Shown: one piece after another, positions 1-8,881 of the stretch
Layout: each line of letters opens with the position of its first letter
How positions within the stretch are numbered: the first letter of the stretch is position 1
From: Bifidobacterium dentium JCM 1195 = DSM 20436
Lineage (GTDB): Bacteria; Actinomycetota; Actinomycetes; Actinomycetales; Bifidobacteriaceae
Direction of reading: 5' to 3'
DNA length: 64,000 nucleotides
Assembly: GCF_001042595.1 (NCBI RefSeq)
Contig: NZ_AP012326.1
Location: 310,001 to 374,000 of the forward strand
Notes under the pieces: model-generated
What the model was told of the DNA's origin: nothing
The model's database searches: none
Seen by the model: the letters and a program-made list of their open reading frames with translations, nothing else
Program-made: the position numbers and the translations under genes

Positions 1-1364
1 TTCACGTATCCCAGGTTCGCGTTGCCGTAGTTGCTCACGGTTTCGGTGATGCCGGGGAAGGTGCGGAACGAGTTGCCGTTGAACATCGTGTTCAGGCTTA
101 CGCCTTCGTTTATGGCGGCCAATAACGCGAACGGCTTCATGGTGGAACCGACCTCGTAGGTGGCCTGCGTGACGTTGTTGAGCTGCTTGGTCAGGTAATC
201 GTCGCCCGCATACAGCGCGATAATCGACCCGTCCTTCGGGTTGACCGACAGCGCGCCGAACTGCATGCCGTCCGGCACTACGCCCTGCATGCCGTTCTGC
301 GAGGGACTGACCACCGAATACATCAGATCCTGCTTGGATTTGTCGATGGTGGTCACGATCTTATAGCCGCCCGTTTCGAGGTCCTGCTTGCTGAAGGCCT
401 TCGTGCCGATGAGTTCGTTCTGCACCATGGTCAGCAGGTATCCGTTCGCGCCTTCCAACTGATTGCTCTGCTGGTATTCGATGGCTTGCGGGAATTGCGA
501 TTCCTTCCGTTGCTTGGCGGTGATGTAGCCGTCTTCCTCCATGATGCTGAGCACGCGCTTGTAGCGCTTCTGGGCCTGTGCCTCGTCCACCGCCGGGTCC
601 CATGCGCTCGGCGCCGGGATGATGCCGGCCAGCGTGGCCGCTTCGGACAGCGTCAGATCCTTGGCGTCCTTGTTGAAGTACGCCTTGGCCGCCGCCTGGA
701 TGCCGTATGCGCCACGGCCTAGGTAGATGGTGTTCATGTAGTTGCACAGCACCTGGCTTTTATCTTGCTGTTGCGCGATCTTGATGGCCAGGAACGCTTC
801 TCGGAGCTTGCCGGAATACGATGTGGTCTCGCCCAGATAGTAGCGCTCCGCGTACTGCTGGGTGATGGTTGAGCCGCCCTGCCGGCTACCGGTGGTCAGG
901 TTGTTGTACAGTGCGCGTGCGATGCCCACCAGATCGATGCCCTTGTTGGTGTAGAAGGAACGATCCTCGGAAGATACGATGGCGTTGCCGACGTAGTCCG
1001 GCAGCACGGAGCAGTCGATGATCTCACGATTCTGCTCGGCGTAGCTGCCGATTTCGGTGGTGCCGTCGGAATAGTAGACGGTTGTTTTTTCCGCGAGCGC
1101 GAACGCCTCCGGCTCCGGAACGCTCGTGGTGACGTACATGTAGGCGAACAGGCCGATGCCTGCCGTGAGGAGCGCCGCGAAAATCCCGAGCACCCATTTG
1201 AGTACGAGATGCTTGCGCTTGGTACGATTCTTCTTTGGTCCATTGGCGCGGTGCGAGCCGTGGCTGTTGCGCTGCACGTTGTGCGTGTTGCTGCGAGCGC
1301 TACGGGTGCCGTCTGCCTGCGGGGCATGGGAGCGCGAGCTTACGCTTCGAGTCTGTGAAACCAT
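1..1364 (-). CDS. Class A penicillin-binding protein (transglycosylase/transpeptidase), 3' end cut by window
   Basis: Bifunctional peptidoglycan synthase: a glycosyltransferase domain polymerises lipid II and a transpeptidase domain cross-links stem peptides at the outer face of the membrane. The N-terminus is long, basic and cytoplasmic, followed by one membrane anchor at about residues 53-77. The GT51 domain shows the catalytic Glu in SSEDRSFY (Glu133), GGSTITQQ (163-170) and NTIYLGRGAYGIQAAA. The transpeptidase serine lies in YEVGSTMKPFALL (Ser407; bases 135-146). About 454 codons are visible and the C-terminus runs off the window. The ATG at 1364 was chosen because it opens the long basic tail. 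No partner gene lies beside it; ino1 diverges from it. Confidence 0.95.
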   Translation of the reverse strand, partial: MVSQTRSVSSRSHAPQADGTRSARSNTHNVQRNSHGSHRANGPKKNRTKRKHLVLKWVLGIFAALLTAGIGLFAYMYVTTSVPEPEAFALAEKTTVYYSDGTTEIGSYAEQNREIIDCSVLPDYVGNAIVSSEDRSFYTNKGIDLVGIARALYNNLTTGSRQGGSTITQQYAERYYLGETTSYSGKLREAFLAIKIAQQQDKSQVLCNYMNTIYLGRGAYGIQAAAKAYFNKDAKDLTLSEAATLAGIIPAPSAWDPAVDEAQAQKRYKRVLSIMEEDGYITAKQRKESQFPQAIEYQQSNQLEGANGYLLTMVQNELIGTKAFSKQDLETGGYKIVTTIDKSKQDLMYSVVSPSQNGMQGVVPDGMQFGALSVNPKDGSIIALYAGDDYLTKQLNNVTQATYEVGSTMKPFALLAAINEGVSLNTMFNGNSFRTFPGITETVSNYGNANLGYV

Positions 1365-1537
1365 GCCTTCTACCGTAGCCGCCAGTCCTGAAAAACGGGC
1401 GAAAAGGGGTGGTGGATTGCATAAGTTAGGTGATTTATCCTCGGTTCTTTTACAAATCGACAGAATTTCGCCGGGTGTCGCAATAGCGCCGATTGTTCAG
1501 GGTTTTCTCAGTCGTACAGGTGGATTCTTGCCGATTC

Positions 1538-1566
1538 GCAGGTATGCTTAAAGGTTGTATACCTGC
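1538..1566. promoter_or_regulatory. Inverted repeat upstream of inositol-1-phosphate synthase
   Basis: GCAGGTAT (1538-1545) and ATACCTGC (1559-1566) form a perfect 8-bp inverted repeat ending about 29 bases before the ino1 start, between that gene and the divergent PBP gene. It could be a repressor operator or an mRNA hairpin. The regulator is not identified. Confidence 0.4.
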
Positions 1567-1594
1567 AACGCATACATATGAGGAGTCGTTTCAG

Positions 1595-2737
1595 ATGAGC
1601 ATTCGCGTGGCTATCGCCGGTGTGGGCAATTGCGCTTCGTCGCTGGTTCAGGGCGTTGAGTATTACAAGGACACCAAGGACGAGGATAAGATTCCGGGAT
1701 TGATGCACAACAATTTCGGCGGATACCGTGTGCGCGATATCGAGTTCGTCACCGCATTCGACGTTGACGCGCTGAAGGTCGGCAAGGACCTGTCCGAGGC
1801 CATTGAGGCTTCGCAGAACAACACCATCAAGTTCGCCGACGTGCCGAATCTTGACGTCGAGGTGCTTCGTGGCCCGACCGAGGATGGTTTGGGCGAGTAT
1901 TACCGCCAGATGATTGAGGAGTCGACGGCTGAACCGGTCGATGTGGCTCAGGTGTTGCGTGACAAGAAGGTCGACGTGCTGGTTTCCTATCTGCCGGTCG
2001 GCTCAGAGCGGGCTGACAAGGCCTATGCCCAGGCCGCCATGGATGCCGGCTGCGCGTTCGTGAACTGCCTGCCAGTGTTCATCGCCTCCGATCCGGAGTG
2101 GGCGCAGAAGTTCCGTGATGCCGGTGTGCCGATTGTCGGCGACGATATCAAGTCTCAGGTCGGCGCCACCATCACCCACCGTGTGCTGGCTCGCCTGTTC
2201 GAGGATCGCGGCGTGCGTCTCGATCGCACCTACCAGCTCAATGTCGGCGGCAACATGGACTTCATGAACATGCTGCAGCGTTCCCGTCTGGAGTCCAAGA
2301 AGATTTCCAAGACCCGTGCGGTCACTTCCGTGGTGCCTCACGACATGGACCCGCATAATGTGCATATCGGTCCGTCCGACTACGTGGCTTGGCTTGACGA
2401 CCGCAAGTTCGCCTTCGTGCGTCTCGAGGGCACCACGTTCGGTGATGTTCCGCTGAGCCTTGAATACAAGTTGCAGGTGTGGGATTCCCCGAACTCCGCC
2501 GGTATCGTCATCGATGCCGTGCGTGCCGCTAAGATCGCTCTTGACCGTCATCTGGCGGGCCCGATCCTGGCTCCGAGCTCCTATTTCATGAAATCCCCGG
2601 CCGTACAGCATGAGGATGGCGAGGCTCGTCGTCTCGTCGAAGAGTTCATCAAGGGCAACGTCGAAGGCACTGAGGAGCAGCTCGATGCCGATGTCGCCGC
2701 CGCCAAGGCTGCGGGCAAGGATGTCTGGAAGGCCTGA
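1595..2737 (+). CDS. ino1: Inositol-3-phosphate synthase
   Basis: Converts glucose 6-phosphate to 1L-myo-inositol 3-phosphate with NAD as internal cofactor, the first step toward phosphatidylinositol and other inositol compounds in actinobacteria. The 380-residue protein matches the short actinobacterial type. It opens with the NAD-binding [13 protein letters not shown], and carries [32 protein letters not shown] and [11 protein letters not shown], which are characteristic of the family. The ATG at 1595 follows GAGGAG with good spacing; a longer reading from 1493 would include the leader. It stands alone, divergent from the PBP gene, and ends in a strong hairpin terminator. An inverted repeat lies just upstream. 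Confidence 0.93.
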   Translation: MSIRVAIAGVGNCASSLVQGVEYYKDTKDEDKIPGLMHNNFGGYRVRDIEFVTAFDVDALKVGKDLSEAIEASQNNTIKFADVPNLDVEVLRGPTEDGLGEYYRQMIEESTAEPVDVAQVLRDKKVDVLVSYLPVGSERADKAYAQAAMDAGCAFVNCLPVFIASDPEWAQKFRDAGVPIVGDDIKSQVGATITHRVLARLFEDRGVRLDRTYQLNVGGNMDFMNMLQRSRLESKKISKTRAVTSVVPHDMDPHNVHIGPSDYVAWLDDRKFAFVRLEGTTFGDVPLSLEYKLQVWDSPNSAGIVIDAVRAAKIALDRHLAGPILAPSSYFMKSPAVQHEDGEARRLVEEFIKGNVEGTEEQLDADVAAAKAAGKDVWKA

Positions 2738-2818
2738 GCCGCTGCGTGACGCGCATGCGTGATGCGTATGAGTACGTATGGGTAATACGTGTGAGTGGCG
2801 CATGTGAGTGATGCGTAA

Positions 2819-2858
2819 GGGTCGGGCCCGCGGAGTGTACAATCCGTGGGCCCGACCC
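2819..2858 (+). terminator. Hairpin terminator after ino1
   Basis: A 16-bp stem with one G-U pair, GGGTCGGGCCCGCGGA (2819-2834) against TCCGTGGGCCCGACCC (2843-2858), encloses an 8-base loop and is followed by TTCATTTAT. It lies 80 bases after the ino1 stop. Confidence 0.8.
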
Positions 2859-2867
2859 TTCATTTAT

Positions 2868-3102
2868 CGACGCTCAGCCGCCGTCATCGTCGATAGTTTG
2901 GCCAGCTACTCAATCTACCGACACTGACGGCGGCTGAGCGTCGGCGGTTTGGGGAAATATCCAATCTGCCGACGGTGAGGCGTTGTAAGCATCGGTAGAT
3001 TGGTTCGTTCCTCAGACTACCGACACTGACGGCGACTGAGCGTCGGCGGTTTGGGGAAATACCCAAACTGCCGACGGTGAGCGGGGGCTCAGCGTCGGCA
3101 GT
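2868..3102. repeat. Palindrome-rich tandem repeat between ino1 and glf
   Basis: This 380-base gene-free stretch holds a unit of about 65 bases beginning CTACCGACACTGACGGCG, at 2915-2979 and again at 3017-3081, a period of 102. The two copies differ at only a few positions. Related blocks with GACGCTCAGCCGCCGTC lie on the opposite strand (from 2868) and at 3085-3102. Each unit contains inverted GTCGG/CCGAC arms. The last one, ACTGCCGACG (3067-3076) with CGTCGGCAGT (3093-3102), could end glf transcription. It looks like an extragenic palindromic repeat family. Confidence 0.7.
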
Positions 3103-3117
3103 CTGAGGAAGGACGGA

Positions 3118-4296
3118 CTACTTCTTGAGGAGGGGTTCGACCTGCTGTTCGTAGGCTGTCAGGGCCGTGTCGATCACATTGTGCATGTCGTAATACTTGT
3201 ACGTACCCAGACGGCCGCCGAACACGGTCCTCGGCTCGGCCTTCGCGAGCTCCTCATAGCGCGCGTACAGCGCCTTGTCGGATTCCGTGTTGATCGGATA
3301 GTACGGCTCGTCGCCACGCTCGGCGAAACGGGAGTACTCCTCCCACACCACGGTCCTGTCCGGATTCTGCCGGTCGGCACGCTCCGGATTGAAGTTCTTG
3401 AACTCGATCGCACGCGTGTACGGCACGTCCGCATCCGAGAAGTTCATCACCGGGCAGCCGAAATGGTCGCCCTCGTCGTAGCGGACCTCCTTGAAGTCCA
3501 CCGTGCGCCACTTGAGCTCGCCGAGCGAATAGTCGAAATAGCGGTCGACCGGACCCGTGTACACCACCGGCACGCCGGCGGCGGCCAGAGCGGCCTTGTT
3601 GTACGGCTGGGATTCGTCGAAGAAGTCCGTCTCCAAGGTCACATGGATGCGCGGATCGTCGATCATACGCTCCATCCACGCGGTGTATCCGTCGACCGGC
3701 AGACCCTCCCACGTGTCCATGAAATACCGGTTGTCATAGTTGAAACGCACCGGCAGACGGTTGATGATGCCCGCGGGCAGGTCCTTCGGATCGGTCTGCC
3801 ACTGCTTGCCCGTGTAGTTCTTGATGAACGCCTCGTACAGCGGGCGGCCGATCAGCGAGATGCCCTTGTCGTTGAGGTTCTGCGGGTCGGTACCGGCCAA
3901 TTCGCCGGCCTGTCCGGCGATCAGGGCCTTGGCCTCGGCCGGCGTGTAGTGCGCGCGGAAGAACTGGTTGACGGTCCCCAGATTGATCGGCAGCGGGTAC
4001 ACCTCGCCGTCGTGGGTCGCGTACACGCGGTGCACGTAGTCAGTGAAGGAGGTGAACCTGTTCACATAATCCCATACGCGCCTGTTGGACGTGTGGAACA
4101 GGTGGGCGCCGTACTTGTGGATCTCCGCGCCGGTCTCCTCGTCCATGTAGCTGTACGCGTTGCCGCCGATATGGTCGCGCACGTCGATGATCTCCACCCT
4201 CACGCCGAGATGCTCGACGGCCTGCTGGGCCACGGTCAGGCCGAACAGGCCCGCGCCCACGACCACCAGATCCGGATACTGCACCTTCTCAGTCAT
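3118..4296 (-). CDS. glf: UDP-galactopyranose mutase
   Basis: Flavoenzyme that interconverts UDP-galactopyranose and UDP-galactofuranose for cell-surface polysaccharides. The 392-residue protein starts with the FAD-binding DLVVVGAGLFGLTVA (near residue 10), followed by DHIGGNAYSYMDEETG and HKYGAHLFHTSN. It also carries YTGKQWQTDPKDLP and GRLGTYKYYDM near the C-terminus, all typical of Glf. The ATG at 4296 follows GGAGGG with good spacing; the 23 in-frame codons upstream lack support. The gene is single and converges on ino1 across a repeat region, with no glycan cluster beside it. Confidence 0.95.
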   Translation of the reverse strand: MTEKVQYPDLVVVGAGLFGLTVAQQAVEHLGVRVEIIDVRDHIGGNAYSYMDEETGAEIHKYGAHLFHTSNRRVWDYVNRFTSFTDYVHRVYATHDGEVYPLPINLGTVNQFFRAHYTPAEAKALIAGQAGELAGTDPQNLNDKGISLIGRPLYEAFIKNYTGKQWQTDPKDLPAGIINRLPVRFNYDNRYFMDTWEGLPVDGYTAWMERMIDDPRIHVTLETDFFDESQPYNKAALAAAGVPVVYTGPVDRYFDYSLGELKWRTVDFKEVRYDEGDHFGCPVMNFSDADVPYTRAIEFKNFNPERADRQNPDRTVVWEEYSRFAERGDEPYYPINTESDKALYARYEELAKAEPRTVFGGRLGTYKYYDMHNVIDTALTAYEQQVEPLLKK

Positions 4297-4451
4297 AAGA
4301 ACAACCCTCCAAATGGTTTGCAAACACACATCACACGTGTGCGATTCCATGCCCATAGTACCCATGCCTATGCTCTACGCGTATTCCAGCGCACTACGTC
4401 AACGGAAAATTCGCATGTATGGCCTCTGGTCCGGGCATGGTGTACACTGAT

Positions 4452-4543
4452 CCTTGCCTCCGCGTGGCGGTATGTCACCCAACTCCCCCAGGGCAGGAAT
4501 GCAGCAAGGGTAAGTGGCCTCTTCCGGGTACGTGGAGGTTTTT
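4452..4543 (+). ncRNA. ffs: Small signal recognition particle RNA (4.5S type)
   Basis: RNA core of the signal recognition particle, partner of Ffh in co-translational membrane targeting. The conserved apical region is visible as AACTCCCCCAGGGCAGGAAT followed by GCAGCAAGGGTAAG (4481-4514), the SRP domain IV motif. The closing helix pairs GCCTCCGCG (4456-4464) with CGTGGAGGT (4531-4539), followed by a T run at 4539-4543 that serves as terminator. TACACT at 4443-4448 fits a -10 box. The exact ends are approximate. A GTG at 4514 that would extend the downstream phosphatase lies inside this RNA. Confidence 0.85.
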
Positions 4544-4612
4544 CGTATATGCGGCCCGATATGTCCGGCTACGTACGTTCCGCTTCGAAATGACATGGGT
4601 GGCGTATTCTCG

Positions 4613-5704
4613 ATGAGTATGACCGACGAATTCAAGCCCATCATCCGAGATCCGCAGAAGTCCGCGAATATGCTGCAGCAGAACGCCTCTTCCGAAGCGT
4701 TGGGATCCACGGGATCGAACACTTCCACTGACCCGGTCGCCGACGTGCTGTCGGCGGACGAAGTGCGTAGGGGGCTCGCCAAAGCCGACCCGTTGACCCG
4801 CCATCCCCGTATCTCCAGCATCGTGCAGTGCGTGGCATTCGGACTGATATTGCTGGCCGCTTCCGTCGGTGTGTGGTGGCTGGGCGTATACACGTTGAGC
4901 GGCCAGAGCTATGAGGACATGGTCTGGTCGAGATTCCCCCATGTGCTGCCGGCATGGCTTGGCCCGGTGGCACATATCTTCGCGATTTCACTGCTGGTGC
5001 AAGGGGTCAGCGTCGCCATGGCGATCATCGCATTGATTGTGCTGATTGTGCGTAAGCGATGGCTGTTGATTATGCAGTTGGCCGTTTTCGGCGGACTGTG
5101 CTTTACGGCGGCGAAGGTGCTTAAAAGCGTGCTTCCGCGACCCTATCTGATTAATCTTGATTCGAATCCCGCCAATTCCGCACCTTCCGGCCATACCATC
5201 CTTGCCGCCGCAGCCGGTGTGATGCTGGTATGTGCGGTGCCGCGCGTCCTGCGGGCGCTGGCGGCGGCAATCGGCTGGCTCTACGCCGTGCTCGTCGGAC
5301 TGTCGGTGATCGCCGCCCAATGGCATCGGCCGATCGATGTGATCATGGCATTGCTGATCGTCGGCGGTCTTGCGCTGCTGATGCTCGCCGTGAGTTTCGC
5401 CAATGGCATGGATGAGCCCGGCAAACGCACATCCTCGCCGTCGGTACAGATCGTCGGCAGCGTGATGCTGACGTTCGGAACGCTGGGAACCCTGTACGGC
5501 GCCTACATCATCTGGCAGATCCAGCCTGGACTTGATCTTAGTGCGGAATGGACGAATGCCGGTGCATGCGCCTCCACTGCGATTCTCACGGCATCGGTCT
5601 GCGCATTGGTGTTCGGGCTGGTGCTGGTCATGCGCCAACTGACCGCATCGCCGCTGACGAAGCTCGGTCTGGTCGGCGCTCCGCCGGCCCCACCGAAGCA
5701 GTAA
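4613..5704 (+). CDS. PAP2-family membrane phosphatase
   Basis: Integral membrane phosphatase of the PAP2/undecaprenyl-diphosphatase-like superfamily, likely acting on a lipid phosphate at the outer membrane face; the substrate is unknown. A hydrophilic N-terminus of about 75 residues precedes roughly seven hydrophobic segments. The signature is KSVLPRPYL, then SAPSGHT, then AAQWHRPIDV, supplying the catalytic His residues and Asp. The last 130 residues add membrane segments beyond the PAP2 core. The start is uncertain: ATG 4613, 4619 or 4595 are possible, while GTG 4514 lies in the SRP RNA. At the chosen start it is 363 residues. Confidence 0.88.
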   Translation: MSMTDEFKPIIRDPQKSANMLQQNASSEALGSTGSNTSTDPVADVLSADEVRRGLAKADPLTRHPRISSIVQCVAFGLILLAASVGVWWLGVYTLSGQSYEDMVWSRFPHVLPAWLGPVAHIFAISLLVQGVSVAMAIIALIVLIVRKRWLLIMQLAVFGGLCFTAAKVLKSVLPRPYLINLDSNPANSAPSGHTILAAAAGVMLVCAVPRVLRALAAAIGWLYAVLVGLSVIAAQWHRPIDVIMALLIVGGLALLMLAVSFANGMDEPGKRTSSPSVQIVGSVMLTFGTLGTLYGAYIIWQIQPGLDLSAEWTNAGACASTAILTASVCALVFGLVLVMRQLTASPLTKLGLVGAPPAPPKQ

Positions 5705-5804
5705 GGGCGAGGTGCCTGCCGCTCCTACGGCACACGGGAGTTTGCCAATCCTCTATAGTTCGTGCGTATTATTGCGTTGCAAACGCTAGTAATAAGGAGT
5801 GGCA

Positions 5805-8800
5805 ATGGCTACCGGCAGCAAGCTCGTTATTGTGGAGTCTCCCACCAAGGCCAGGAAAATCGGAGGATATCTCGGCTCCGACTATACGGTCATGGCATCG
5901 GTGGGCCACATTCGCGACCTTGCGCAGCCCAGCCAGGTGCCGTCCGCCGACAAGGCCAAGTTCGGCAAGTTCGGCGTCGATGTGGAAGACGGCTTCAAGC
6001 CGTACTACATCGTGGACGGTGATAAGAAGAAAACCGTCTCCGAACTGAAAAGCGCACTGAAAAAGGCCGATACCCTCTATCTCGCAACCGATGAGGATCG
6101 CGAGGGGGAGGCCATCGCATGGCATCTGGTGCAGACGCTCAAGCCGAAGGTGTCGATCAAGCGCATGGTGTTCCACGAGATCACGCCGGAGGCGATCAAG
6201 GCATCGCTGAATAACACCCGCGATGTGGACGGCGCCATGGTCGACGCGCAGGAGACTCGCCGTATCCTGGACCGCCTGTACGGCTACGAGCTGTCTCCGG
6301 TGCTGTGGCGCAAGGTGGGGCCGGGCCTTTCCGCAGGCCGCGTGCAGTCCGTCGCCACCCGTCTGATCGTCGAGCGTGAGCGTGAGCGCATGGCGTTCGT
6401 GCGTGCCCCGTATTGGGACGTGACCGCCACGTTGGAGGCGATGGGCGCCGAAGGTGACAATGTGGCCTTCGATTCGCGCATGGTGTCGCTTGACGGCCGT
6501 CGTTTGGCCGGTTCCAAGGATTTCGGTGAGGACGGTCTGCTGACCGCCGCCGGTGCCAAGGATAATGTCGTTCAGCTTGACGAGACGCAGGCCCGTGCGC
6601 TTGCGCAGTCGCTGGAATTCGCGACGTTCACCGTCACGTCGATGGAATCGAAGCCGTACCGTCGCCGTCCGCTTCCGCCTTTCACCACGTCGACGTTGCA
6701 GCAGACCGCAGGCAATCGCCTGTCGATGAGCTCGCGTCAGACCATGCGTGCGGCGCAGGGATTGTATGAGAACGGCTATATCACGTATATGCGTACCGAT
6801 TCGGTGACACTGTCGCAGGAGGCCATCGCGGCCGCCCGTTCGGCGGTGAAGTCGCATTTCGGCGACACGTTCCTGTCAGATGCGCCGAAGCAGTATGCCA
6901 CCAAGACCGCCGGTGCGCAGGAGGCCCACGAATGTATTCGTCCGGCCGGCGCGCAGTTCCGTGATCCGGACGAAGTCGCCAAGAAGGTGCCTGCCGATCA
7001 GGCCCGTCTGTATGCGTTGATTTGGCAACGTACGCTTGCCTCGCAGATGGCCGATGCCACCGGTTCCACCGCCACCGTGCGTTTGTCCGCATCGGCTGGA
7101 GACCAAGGTGAGGCCGTGTTCCAGGCTTCCGGTACGGTCATCGAGTTCCCGGGCTTTATGAAGGCCACAGGGGAGGGACGTCACGCTTCCTCCGACAGGG
7201 CCACCGACAAAACCGCCGAGCAGTCCGTCAAAGCGAACGATGATAACGCTTCCCTGCCGCCGATGAGGCCGGGCGACGAGCTTGCCGCGACGGAAGTCGC
7301 CGCCGACGGGCATGAAACCCAGCCTCCGGCGCGATACACCGAAGCCTCGCTCGTCAAGACGCTTGAAGCCAAGGAGATTGGTCGCCCGTCCACATATGCG
7401 AGCATCATCTCCACCATCATCGATCGCGGGTACGTGTATGAGCGCGGTCGTGCGCTGATTCCGTCCTGGCTGGCTTTCTCCGTGGTCAAGTTGCTGGAGA
7501 CGAAGTTTCCGAAGTATGTGGACTACCAGTTCACCGCCGATATGGAGAATGGTCTGGACCAGATTGCCCACGGCATGGAAACCGGCAAGGATTGGCTGAC
7601 CAGCTTCTACTTCGGTTCCGGAGAAGGCGCGGCGCAGTCTCAGGATGAGGCGCATGCCGGTCTGCAGCAGCAGGTCGCGCAGCTTGGCGAAATCGATGCT
7701 CGCGCCATCAATACGATTGAGATCGGCGACGGTCTGCATGTGCGCGTCGGTCGTTACGGCCCGTATTTGGAAGATGTGAACGATTTGGATGGCGAAGGCA
7801 ATCCGAAGCGCGCGTCGTTGCCGGATACCCTTGCTCCGGATGAGCTGACGGTGGAAGTCGGCCATGATCTGATCGAACATCATTCCGGTGGTCCGCGTGA
7901 ACTCGGCAAGGATCCGGTTTCCGGCGGGACCGTGGAAGTGCGTAACGGCCGTTTCGGACCGTATGTCGCGCTGATTGTGCCACAGTCGGAAGCTGCCGGA
8001 GATGCCGCCGCTGCGCAGGCCAAGCCGCAGCGTGGCTCCAAGAAGGCCGCGGCGGATCGCCCGAAGATGGCATCGCTGTTCAAGACGATGAGCCCTGAAT
8101 CGTTGACGTTGGAAGATGCGCTGAAACTGCTGAGCCTGCCTCGTGAGGTCGGCACGTACGAGGAGGCGAATGCCGAAACCGGCGAACTGCAGCAGGTCAC
8201 GGTGATGGCGAACAACGGCCGCTACGGCCCGTACCTGACCAAGACCGGCGCCGACGGCAAATCCGACACGCGTTCGCTCGCCTCGGAGGATGAGATTTTC
8301 ACGGTTGACCTCGATAAGGCCAAGGAGCTGTTCTCGCAGCCGAAGTACGGTCGTGGTCGCGGCCGTGGAGCCGCCAAGCCGCCACTGCGTGATCTGGGCG
8401 TCGATCCGGAGACTCAGAAGCATGTGACCATCAAGGAAGGTTTCTACGGCGCGTATATCACCGATGGCGAAACGAACCGTACGTTGCCGAAGCAGTATGC
8501 GGCCGAATCGATAGAGCCGGCCGAAGCGTTCAGGCTGTTGGCCGAGAAGCGTGCGCAGGGGCCATCGAAACGTGGTCGTGGGCGTAAGGCCTCCGCCAAG
8601 AAGACGACTGCCAAGAGCACAAAGGCCGGTAAGCCGAACGCAATCGAAAAGGCGCGTGCCGATCGCCGTGCCAAGGTGCGCGAACTGGCCGATCAGGGCT
8701 GGGCGAATACGCGTATTGCGAAGGAGATCGGGTCTACGGCCGCCACAGTCAAGGCCGATATCGACTGGCTCACCGCCAATGAGGGATATTTCCGCCCCGA

Positions 8801-8819
8801 GGTGGTCCCCGCCCGTTGA
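5805..8819 (+). CDS. topA: DNA topoisomerase I
   Basis: Type IA topoisomerase that relaxes negative supercoils by cutting one strand. The 1004-residue protein begins with the Toprim domain (KLVIVESPTKARKIGGYLG; DEDREGEA near residue 97). The active-site tyrosine is Tyr328 in GYITYMRTDS. As in other actinobacteria there are no Cys4 zinc fingers; the C-terminus is built from RYGPYL-type repeats (about 645, 715, 805, 880) and a Lys/Arg-rich tail. After that tail comes a segment that reads like a helix-turn-helix (about 960-995), which is unusual. ATG 5805 follows AAGGAG; a GTG at 5799 would overlap that site. Confidence 0.97.
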   Translation: MATGSKLVIVESPTKARKIGGYLGSDYTVMASVGHIRDLAQPSQVPSADKAKFGKFGVDVEDGFKPYYIVDGDKKKTVSELKSALKKADTLYLATDEDREGEAIAWHLVQTLKPKVSIKRMVFHEITPEAIKASLNNTRDVDGAMVDAQETRRILDRLYGYELSPVLWRKVGPGLSAGRVQSVATRLIVERERERMAFVRAPYWDVTATLEAMGAEGDNVAFDSRMVSLDGRRLAGSKDFGEDGLLTAAGAKDNVVQLDETQARALAQSLEFATFTVTSMESKPYRRRPLPPFTTSTLQQTAGNRLSMSSRQTMRAAQGLYENGYITYMRTDSVTLSQEAIAAARSAVKSHFGDTFLSDAPKQYATKTAGAQEAHECIRPAGAQFRDPDEVAKKVPADQARLYALIWQRTLASQMADATGSTATVRLSASAGDQGEAVFQASGTVIEFPGFMKATGEGRHASSDRATDKTAEQSVKANDDNASLPPMRPGDELAATEVAADGHETQPPARYTEASLVKTLEAKEIGRPSTYASIISTIIDRGYVYERGRALIPSWLAFSVVKLLETKFPKYVDYQFTADMENGLDQIAHGMETGKDWLTSFYFGSGEGAAQSQDEAHAGLQQQVAQLGEIDARAINTIEIGDGLHVRVGRYGPYLEDVNDLDGEGNPKRASLPDTLAPDELTVEVGHDLIEHHSGGPRELGKDPVSGGTVEVRNGRFGPYVALIVPQSEAAGDAAAAQAKPQRGSKKAAADRPKMASLFKTMSPESLTLEDALKLLSLPREVGTYEEANAETGELQQVTVMANNGRYGPYLTKTGADGKSDTRSLASEDEIFTVDLDKAKELFSQPKYGRGRGRGAAKPPLRDLGVDPETQKHVTIKEGFYGAYITDGETNRTLPKQYAAESIEPAEAFRLLAEKRAQGPSKRGRGRKASAKKTTAKSTKAGKPNAIEKARADRRAKVRELADQGWANTRIAKEIGSTAATVKADIDWLTANEGYFRPEVVPAR

Positions 8820-8881
8820 TTCCTGTCGATTTGTGCAGGGTCTAGGACCGGAGCGGACCGGTGGGGAGTCACGGTACAGTG

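Noticed and set aside
2884..3066. 60-residue reading frame with an internal repeat on the minus strand
   Set aside because: It is the translation of the extragenic repeat; there is no ribosome-binding site or homology.
4514..4612. GTG-initiated N-terminal extension of the PAP2 phosphatase
   Set aside because: It lies inside the SRP RNA gene and its T-run end, and the sequence is not phosphatase-like.
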